A stretch of DNA of 17,757 bases from Chrysochromulina parva. Its lineage: Eukaryota > Haptophyta > Prymnesiales > Chrysochromulinaceae. How positions within the stretch are numbered: position 1 is the stretch's first letter; each line of letters starts with the position of its first letter. A program made the position numbers and the translations under genes. Below, piece after piece: positions 6,609 to 15,600 of this stretch. The DNA lies in contig PJAB01001054.1 of the NCBI GenBank assembly GCA_002887195.1, positions 1 through 17,757 on the forward strand. Direction: 5' to 3'. The notes under the pieces were generated by a model. It was not told the origin of the DNA. It did no database searches and was given only the letters and a program-made list of their open reading frames with translations.

Positions 6609-9600
6609 ATGCCCAAGAAGCTCCGGCCCAACGTTGCACCCGGGGACGAGCTCTTTGATGTCGCGGAGGAGTTTGAGGATGGCAAGGGTGTGCGATCCGT
6701 CGAACGCACGCGCGCCTGGCACCCTGTGCGCGCATCGCAACGACGCACTTCTCATGCGTGCCTCGAACTCGCATTCGTCATGTTCACATGTGGCAGCTGT
6801 GCACGAGGTCTTTGAGAGTCAGCGTCTCCATCGTGGCAAGTGGATGCGTACCCGGCACCCAGAGGCTTTCTCGGCTGAGGATCCGGCGCACTGGACCAAC
6901 CGCATCGGCGAGCCGACCGGCGACGCTGATGCAGACTGCCTCACGCCCGATGAGTGGGCATCGTCTTCGCAGGCGGCGCCCGAGGGTTGGGAGTGGGTGG
7001 ACCAACGCTGGATGGTCGATGCCTTCCATAACGAGAAGATCAGTTCGCGGCAGGGCTGGCTCTATGCACCCAATTTTGAAGTGCTGCGGCGCAACTTGAT
7101 CGACGGAACGAGCATCGGGGAGCTGGAATACAGCGCGCAGGTCAAGAGTGCAGCCGAGAGTGGGCCGCGCACACTGGGCACGCCACTGCCAGTGCGCTGG
7201 CGGCGCTGGGTTCGCCGGCGCAAGCGCTCGGACGGTGCGGACGAGGCGCTTGAGGAAGCTCAGAAGGAGGCGGGCACGTTTGACATCGCCGCGGCCGCGG
7301 CGCGCCGGATACAGCGCCGACCCAGCTCGAAGGAAAGGGCCGTGCCCAAGCGCGAGTTCAAGCCAGGCAACTGGGGTCAGCAGACGGGACGCAAGGACCC
7401 GAGCAAGGGTGGCCGCGCTGACCGGGCGGCGGGCGGTCTTGCTCAAGAGGTTGAAGAAACGGACATTGTTTGCGAGGGGTGGCTGCGTCAGCTCAACAAG
7501 CGCCAGCTGGGCGCCAAGCACGAGCCAGCGAGCCGCTGGAAGCAGGTGTATGCGATCCTCATAAGAGGCACCTCGTTTGGCGTGGGGACGCTTGTCATCA
7601 CAGAGTCATTCGAGGCGTGCCCGTACAAGGTGCTCTCGCACGTCGAGGGCGGGTCGCCGCAGTGCAACAAGGGTATCTCGGGCTTGCACGCGAACGCGAG
7701 TCCTTTCATCCCTGATGCCGTGTGCAGGGCAATGTCGCCAAAGAAGCGGTTGAGTTGCTTTGGCATCGGCTCCAAGCACGGCCGAAGGGAGCACACGATG
7801 GTGTGTGCGCTCTCTTCGGGAGATGCGCAGCGCTGGATCCTCGCACTCAACTCGCTCGAGGGCGAAGAGAGCCAGCCGGGGGCCCTTGTAGTCAAGATCA
7901 TCGGCGCGACCACCGAGCACATGTTCAACGACGACGATCTGCCGTCGTCCTCGTTGAATTTGGACTTGCAATCTGGTAACATGTTTGCGGACATGATGGC
8001 CCTTCATCGCAACGGCTCGAGCGAGCCCATCTACGCGTCGGTGCGCCTGGGCTTGGGCGACCGCGTCGAGACGAAGCGATCCAAGGCAGAGCTCCCCGTG
8101 CGCCCGGAGGAGGAGACTTCCGAGACGCGTGAGCTCGCAAGCGCCTTGCAGGTCGGCAACGATCCAGAGCGGCCTGGGCGGCGCTTACCCGTGTATGTAT
8201 GGAAGGACGCCAAGTTCCTCTTCCACAACGTCTTCGACGACAAGGCCCGCGTGACGGTCGTGGTCGCAACTCAGGGGCCGTTCTTGGGCGGCCTTGGCGA
8301 GCATGCACTCGGGCAATTGGACTTCACGCTGCACGACCTGACAGAGGCCGAGGCATGGATCCCGAACCCGCCACCGCAGTACGGGCCGCGCAAGGCGGAG
8401 CCGACGCACGCTCTCGCATTCCCGACGGACTCGACGCTCCCGATCAAGATCGTGACCAAGGGCGCCATGTGTGGCGCCATCAAGCTCGAGGTCTCATGGG
8501 TTCCCGGGACCGAGGGCAGGAGTGCTGGTAAGCCCGAGGACGATGAGATGGATGACAAGACAGACAGGGCGTTGCGCAAGTACCTCGCGCACGCATACAA
8601 GGAGCGCACGAAGGACAATGAGCATGGCGAGAAGACGCCCGATGGGCTGCGTATCTACACCCCGGAGGAGCTTCTCCCGATCAAGCTCCTATCCAAGCAG
8701 GAGGAGTCGACGCTCGCCTTTCCGGCCACGACGCCCGTGAGTGCGCTAGTCAAGGGTGCATCGCTCCTCAAGAGCACGGTCAAGTACGCGACTGGCTACA
8801 AGAGAGACCATCGACTCAGGCGCGCAGGGGGCAGCGCGGCAGCGGCGCAGGGGTCTGCATCCAAGGCTGATCTCGAGGGAGGGTTGCTGGGTGAGGAGGC
8901 GCCGCTGCTCGACGACGAGGGCGGCGACGACGCGAAGGACGATGAGGAGGGGGGCTTTGCGTCTCTTTCTGGAGTCAGCTCTTCGGTGAAGACGCTCATG
9001 CGACAGGTACAGCTCGAGGAGGCGAAGACGGGCGAGTACCAGCTTCGCGTGCACGTGCTCGAGGCGCGTGGCCTCGTCGCCAAGGATCTGACTGGCACGA
9101 GCGACCCTTATGTCAAGATCAAGGCGTTCGGACAGGAGCGGTACTCGCAGGTCAGGTACAAGTCGGTCGCGCCCGTGTGGGACGAGAACCTCTTCATCAT
9201 CGAGAAGGACGTGTCCCACTCGCGCCTCGACCGCGAGCAGATCGAGATCTCGGTCTGGGATTGGAATCTCATGGGCGAGGATCTGATCGGCTCCTACTTT
9301 GTGGATGCGAGCTGGCTCTACTTTAACAATGCGGAGCACCGGATCTTCCGCAAGTGGCTCGTGCTCACCGCGCCTGCCGAGAGCCGCGAGGGGGGGCTTT
9401 TTTTGGCCGACTCGAAGGAAGGTGCGCAGGGCTACCTGCAGGTGACGATCCAGCTCATCGGACCCGGGGATGACTTTACTCTCATCGGCTCGAGCCCAGA
9501 GGAGGAGAAAGCGGCCATCGAGCAGGAGATCAGGACTGCCGAGGAAGCCGCCAAGAATCGCAAACAGCCTGAGACGAAGCGCAAAGGAGTGAGGATCCTG

Positions 9601-12600
9601 CCAGCAGCCGCAGCCGCGGCTGCCACTGCGGCCGGCTCGAGCATCATCATGACCAACAAGAAGAAGAGGGCAGACGGACAGATGACGGCCATGCTGCGCT
9701 CGCCGTCGGATCAAATCAAGACCACCCGCGTGTATCTACGCGTCGGCGTGCATCGCGCGACCGGCCTGCCTGATCTCGACACCCCCCTGTTCCCCTCGAG
9801 CGAGCACCTCAAGGGCGGTCGCATCGACGCGTACGCCAAGATCGAGTTCGCGGGCAACGTGGCCAAGACAGAAACGATCCAGTCCAATCAGCCCGTGTGG
9901 AATTCCGAGTACTGGATGCCAGTGCTCTGGCCGTGCTCGGGACAGCAGCTACGCGTGAGCATCTTGGATGCGGACACATTCAAGGAGGACGACATGGTCG
10001 GCGAGCCCATCATTATCGACTTCGACGACATCATGTATGGCCACGTCGCCGAGCTTGCTTGGTACAATCTGTACGGCGTCGGCTCTAAGGCAGCACGCAT
10101 CAGCTCAAGCTGGTTCGGCGCGGGGCGCGAGCGCAGGGAGATCCATCGGTACCAGCGCGAGTACACGTCCGAATGGCAGGGCAAGGTGCTGCTCGAGCTC
10201 CACGTGCTCGATCCGAATCTGCAGGGCTCCCACACCCCCACCAAGCGCGGCGGGCTGCTAGACCTCGCCGATGTAGGCAAGCGGCGGCCGGAGCTGCCCG
10301 AAAAGGTGCTCACTCGCGCCATCCCCAAGCTCACGGCGGAGCAGGAGAGCATCATGCGACTCACGCAGTATGAGCTGCGCGCGCTCGTGCTCGAGGGATG
10401 CAACCTGGGCGCCAACCCAGACAATGTGATCATCGAGATCGCCATCGAGGACCACACATACGTCTCCAAGGCGCCCATCGTGCGTGCAAACATCGCCACC
10501 TGGCGCGTCGACGACGACAACGTAGCCAACGACCCGTTCGCGATTGCGGATGACCTGCACAACGACCTGCAGATGCCGACGCTCGCGGCGCGCGGAGAGC
10601 TCAGAAAGGTCAACTCGGCGCGCCTGCTTGAGCTACCCGAGGTGACAAAGAAGAGTCGCGAGTCCCTTCCCACCGTCTTCGTCTACCTCACGCGGCAGTC
10701 GACGGCCGAGCGCACGCACTTTGCAAGGTTCCGTTTCGAAGAGCTTGTCGCGCGCGGGCTCGGCTTCGCACCGCTCTGGGTCAGGATGCGATCGACATCA
10801 CCGATGCCCATTCGTCCAGGCGAGCCGCCGCCCGCAGTGCTCATCTCCATGGGCCTCGGCTGCGAACCCGCCATCTCGAACAAGAATGCCTTCCCGTGGC
10901 CGCCCGTACCGCTGCCGATGCGAACCACGCTGGAGGCCTACGAGCTCCGCGTGCATCTGTACCAGGCTCGCGGCCTGCCTGCACGCTCGGACGATGGCTT
11001 GCTCGATCCATACGTGGTCGTCTCGCTCGCCGGTACCAAGGCCAAGAACCGCAAAGGTTACGAGCGCTCGACGATCGTGACGAGCACCAAGGACCCACTC
11101 TGGTTCGAGACGTTGACGCTGCAGGCGTGGTTGCCGCCGCTCGAGCTCGCTCCGCAGATCGTGATCGAGGTGTGGGACCAGCAGAACATCTCGGTCGCCG
11201 AGATTGAGCCTACGAAGCAGCGTGACGCCTCCTTCGTCGGGTGCTGCATCCTCTCGCTGCGCGCCGTTCCGATCAGCGTGCGGAGTGAGGACGAGAAGCC
11301 GCGCTCGCCCAAGGAGAAGATGGGCCAGGCACAGTGGATGGAGCTGCTCGAGAGCGACACGCATGCATCGGGCGGCCAAGTCCTCATCTCGATGGAGCTC
11401 CTACCGCTCGATCCATTCACGAAGCAGGAGCAGACGAAGACAGACGACTCGGCGCGCCACAACCTGCTCAGCATCGTGCGCGCACCCTTTAGTGGCAAGA
11501 AGCCATCGCCGCTCGTGGAGCCCAACGAGGCCTCCAAGCTGCCCTTCATTCCCACCAAGCTGCACCCTCGGCTGTGGAACCCACCGATCCAGACGGCGCT
11601 GTTGCTGCCCGACCGTGGCGCCACGCCGCTCGCAAGGGCCCCCGCGCTCAAGCCCTCCAAGGAGCCGCTCCCTGAGGAGCTTGACAAGCTCGGCATCCAG
11701 CCGGCGGGCCAGCCGGCACGTCTGCACCTCGTTGTGATGGGGCTGCGCGGCCTGAAGCTGCCCGAGTCCGTCGGCCATCTTGCACTAGCCGTCCTCCGCA
11801 GCACAGTCTCGCGCGGCGTGCCACGGCTCGAGGCGACGACAGCGAACCCGTACGTCGAGATCGACGTGGGCGTCTTCCAGCGTGCCGTCGACAAGGCCGT
11901 TACACGCACTCCGCCCTCTATCGAGCCGTCAGCCCGCAGCCCGAATTACTTCACACACATGATGCTCGGCGTGGCGCTTGCGGACGACGACATGTTTGCG
12001 CCCACGGTGAACGTCAAGGTGTACGACAAGGTCTTCGGCGGCCTTGCAAAGCCGTTGATAGGCTCGTGCTCTTTCTCGCTCAAGGGGCGTCTCGAGGCAG
12101 CCTCGCAAGACCTGAAGACGGCGGAGGAGCTCCAACACGAGATTGCGGGTGCCAAGGTCATTCAGCGCTTCTTCCGCGGCCTCGCTACGCGCCAAAGGCT
12201 ACGTGCCACGCAAAAGACCCCTTCGCCGTCACGAGCATTCGTAGACGCCCAGGCTGGCGCAGCTTCGTACTGGCGCGAGAGACGCGATGTGAGCGTCGCA
12301 CCAGCCCCGACGGCCGATGAGCCCATCGAGGTCGAGGACTTGCTGGCCGGCTCCGAGAATGTGTTCAACGTGCACGCGCTGTGGCGCGCTCCGATCCGCC
12401 TGACGCCCGAGGGCCAGATTCAAGATCACGTGCTCGCCGAGCTGCTCAGGGAGCTGGGCGCCTCAGTGCCTGTGGACCTTGCTGGTCGCGTCGCCTTTGC
12501 GGCTTCCAAGCGGTTCAAGCACCACAAGAAGATGCTGCTCTGCGAGGCTGTGACGGACGTGCTGGAGGAGTTGATGACTGCGTCAGGCCAGACTGAGCGA

Positions 12601-15600
12601 GAGCTTGCGGCGAATCGCCGCAAGTCGCTGCAGCGAGTAGCAAAGGCCGCTAGAGACGCGCCCACCGCCACGGGCGGAGCCGCGGGCAGAGTTCCTGTCA
12701 GTGGCGCACCTAAGCCCGACCCAGATCTCGTCAAGGCCAAGATCCCGCCGCTGCTCGTGAGCCAACTCTTCCATTACTCGTATGCCATCGACGGCGTCCT
12801 GGTGACGAAAGGCGGGCGCGCCGATCTCGCCGATCTCGGGAGGTGCGATCTCGGGCTCAAGTGGAAGGAGGTGGTGGTCCAGGAGGGCGGCATATCGCTT
12901 GTTGCAAAGGCAGTTGGCGTTGAGACTATCACGAGCGAGCGCCTTCGCGAGCTCGAGGGCCTTGAGATCACGAACCTGAGGCTCGTCAAGGCTCTCAAAG
13001 AAAAGATCGAGGCTAAGGAGCGGCAGCTCGAGTTCACCAAGGATGAGCTGGAGCGCTTGCGTCTCGTCGGTCTGCGCCCGGCGAGCTTTGTGCGCGTGCC
13101 GAGCAGCCTGGCACCGGGAGCTGAGACGCAGGAGGAGCGCATCTTCTTCCCCGACGACGTCACCGACCCCTCCAACATCTTTGAGCCCAGAGGCTGGCCC
13201 CCGATGCTCTTACCTGCCACCCTGCCCGCCATGTTACGAGCTCGCTTCGATAGCAGCAGAAGGTCGGATGCGTTTATGCGCTCGCTGTGCCGGTTCCTTG
13301 CTCTCGTGCTGGCCAAGGTGCTTGTGGAGCGCATCGCGCGCCTCAGAGTCGAAATTGTCGAGACGTGGGAGAACGAGCGCAAGACGCCCGGGCGCGGTTG
13401 GTCGGCAGAGAATCTACTGCCGTGCGATCCGCCCCGGTGGTCCGAGGTCGGCTCTGCTCTGTCGCATCCTGACCGACGCCAGTTCGTGCCACCCGCGCAG
13501 TGGGTCGCCACGCCCAAGCGATTCTTCGAGCGCGAGCCTGGATGGACGTGGGTCGACAGCGAGTGGGCAAGGGAGGAGTGGCGGTACGCTGTGGCCTTTG
13601 AGGAGGGCGGCAAGATCGCGCTCTTCGACCAAGGGCACTTCGACGTGATTCGTCGGCGCCGCTGGTACCGAACTCGCCGGGAGAAGATAGCTTCGGACAT
13701 CACCTTGAGCTCGTCGAGCTCTACCGTAGGCAAGCAGCAAGCAGCGGCAACAGCAGCAGCAGCGACAGCAGCAGCACAAGCGGCAGCAGTCACGGCGGCG
13801 GCAGCAGTAGCAGCAGCCCCGATCGCATCGGTGGCAGCAGCATCGGACCCGATGGCGGCAGTGGTAGCGGTAGCAGCCGGAGCCACGACTGCTGCGACGG
13901 CAGCAGCACCTCGTTTGCGTGACAAGTACGGTCGGCTTCGCCCTGTCGCGCCGGCAGGCCTCACTGCAGGAGCCTTCGAGCAGGTCACGGCTGAGACCGC
14001 TCCTGCATCCGCTCCCGCTTCCGAGGCTGCTGCACCCGCCGCCGCTGTGACTGGGAGCAGTGCGACGACGCCAGAGGGCGACGAGAATGAGGACGACGGC
14101 GCGATGCTCGCGTGCGGCCTTGTGTGGAAAGACGTGGGGATCGCCAAGCCAGACGTGCCGCCCTCCTTTGAGCTCAACAGCTTGTCGGAGCTCGCGTCGC
14201 GCCTCTCGCAGAAACAGGCGGCGGCCCGTTTGGACAATGTCACGCTGCGCCCCACGTTCACTCAGGAGGAATGGGACGAGCTCCTCAGCGAGGATGAGTA
14301 TCTCGACAGTCCCCTGGTGCTCGACATGCGCCACTTCATCAAGAGCGCGGACAGCGACAACTACTTCCGGCCCGCGATCACCATCGCGTGGGACACCGCA
14401 CGCAAGAAGGCGTGCACGACTGCATTGGAGATTCTACGCGACGTCTGCCTGCTTGGACCTAGCGCTGAGTTGCTAGGGCTCAGGTGGATTGATACTGGCT
14501 CCAGTCTTCAATCCAAAGAAAAAGGGAAGGAGATCTTTAACAAGGGGCTCAAAGAGGAGCTCACGCACCATGCCCGTGCAAACAGGACTGCAATCGTCTT
14601 CGAGCGCGCAGAGTTGGATGGCTTCAACCTAGACCTGGAGAGCTTGGAACGCATCGACTACATCAACCTCGGCGACGAGAGCGAGCCGCACTTCTGGCAG
14701 CCGCGGCGGCGGCGGCGGAAAGCGCCCCCGACCCTGGAGCAGGTACTCTTGGAGACTGCCAAGGACTCTCAGAGATATTCAGCTGCGGAACGTACCGCGA
14801 ACACGGCGAGGATTTGGCAGGCGATGAGCTTGTGCAAAGCGAAGCATGTCTTCGCAAGGTGGGCGCGCTTCGTCGCGGAGATGAAGGCACCCACGGCTAT
14901 CGAGTTGCTCAGGCAATTGGCCACAGTGCGACGGGAGAAGAAGAGGCGCTACGAGCGCCTCAAGAAGATTGAGGGCTCGATCAAGCCAGATCGTTCAAGG
15001 CGGCTCGAGGTAGCACAGGCGTCGATTGTGGAAATAGACGAGGAGGTGAAGCATATCGAACGCCTGCTCGCGCTCCGGCGTGCGATCCACTGGTGGCGCC
15101 AGCGCACCGAAAGGGCGGACGAGTCCAAACATCATCGTGACAGCCCGCTGAAGACGGCCATCGAGAAGCGCCGGCAGCTTGAAGAGATTGCGCAGAAAGG
15201 CATAGACGAATGCGAGGCGGCGATGCGCGAGCTGCTGCAGCGCAAGGCAAGCCTTCTGCGCGAGCTGCGGAGGCTCGAGGGCCAGCGTAAACGGAAAGAG
15301 AGCGTGAGGTTGGAGAAGCAGCTTCTCAAGACGAATCTGGAGGCGTTAGAGGAGAAGCTCGAGGAGGTGATCGAGCGGCTTGCCCGGTATGAAGACGCAC
15401 TCGACTCGGAACAGCTCGCCGTGCCCGAATACATGCTGTGCCGCAAGCGCATTTACCACGAGGCCGAGCGGGTGCTTCAGCTCGAGAACCTGCCGTACCT
15501 GCGCTTCCCAATCCGCTCTGGGCAGGGCGTGAATGAGAGCGAGGTGGGCGTGCTCAAGGCGATGGTGGTGCTCTTGCCTGAGAATCAGGAGGCGGGCGAG

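Noticed and set aside
6784..7521. 245-residue reverse ORF at the ferlin start
   Set aside because: Overlaps the DysF and PH domains of the forward frame and has no recognisable motifs.
8746..9714. 322-residue reverse ORF
   Set aside because: Leu/Arg-rich antisense of the second C2 domain and its flanks; no domain of its own.
11058..11909. 283-residue reverse ORF
   Set aside because: Ser/Arg-rich antisense of the C2-5 to C2-6 region.
12774..14261. 495-residue reverse ORF, the longest in the right half apart from the true frame
   Set aside because: Its Ala/Ser/Arg-rich composition arises from the antisense of the second DysF domain and the GCA-repeat tract.
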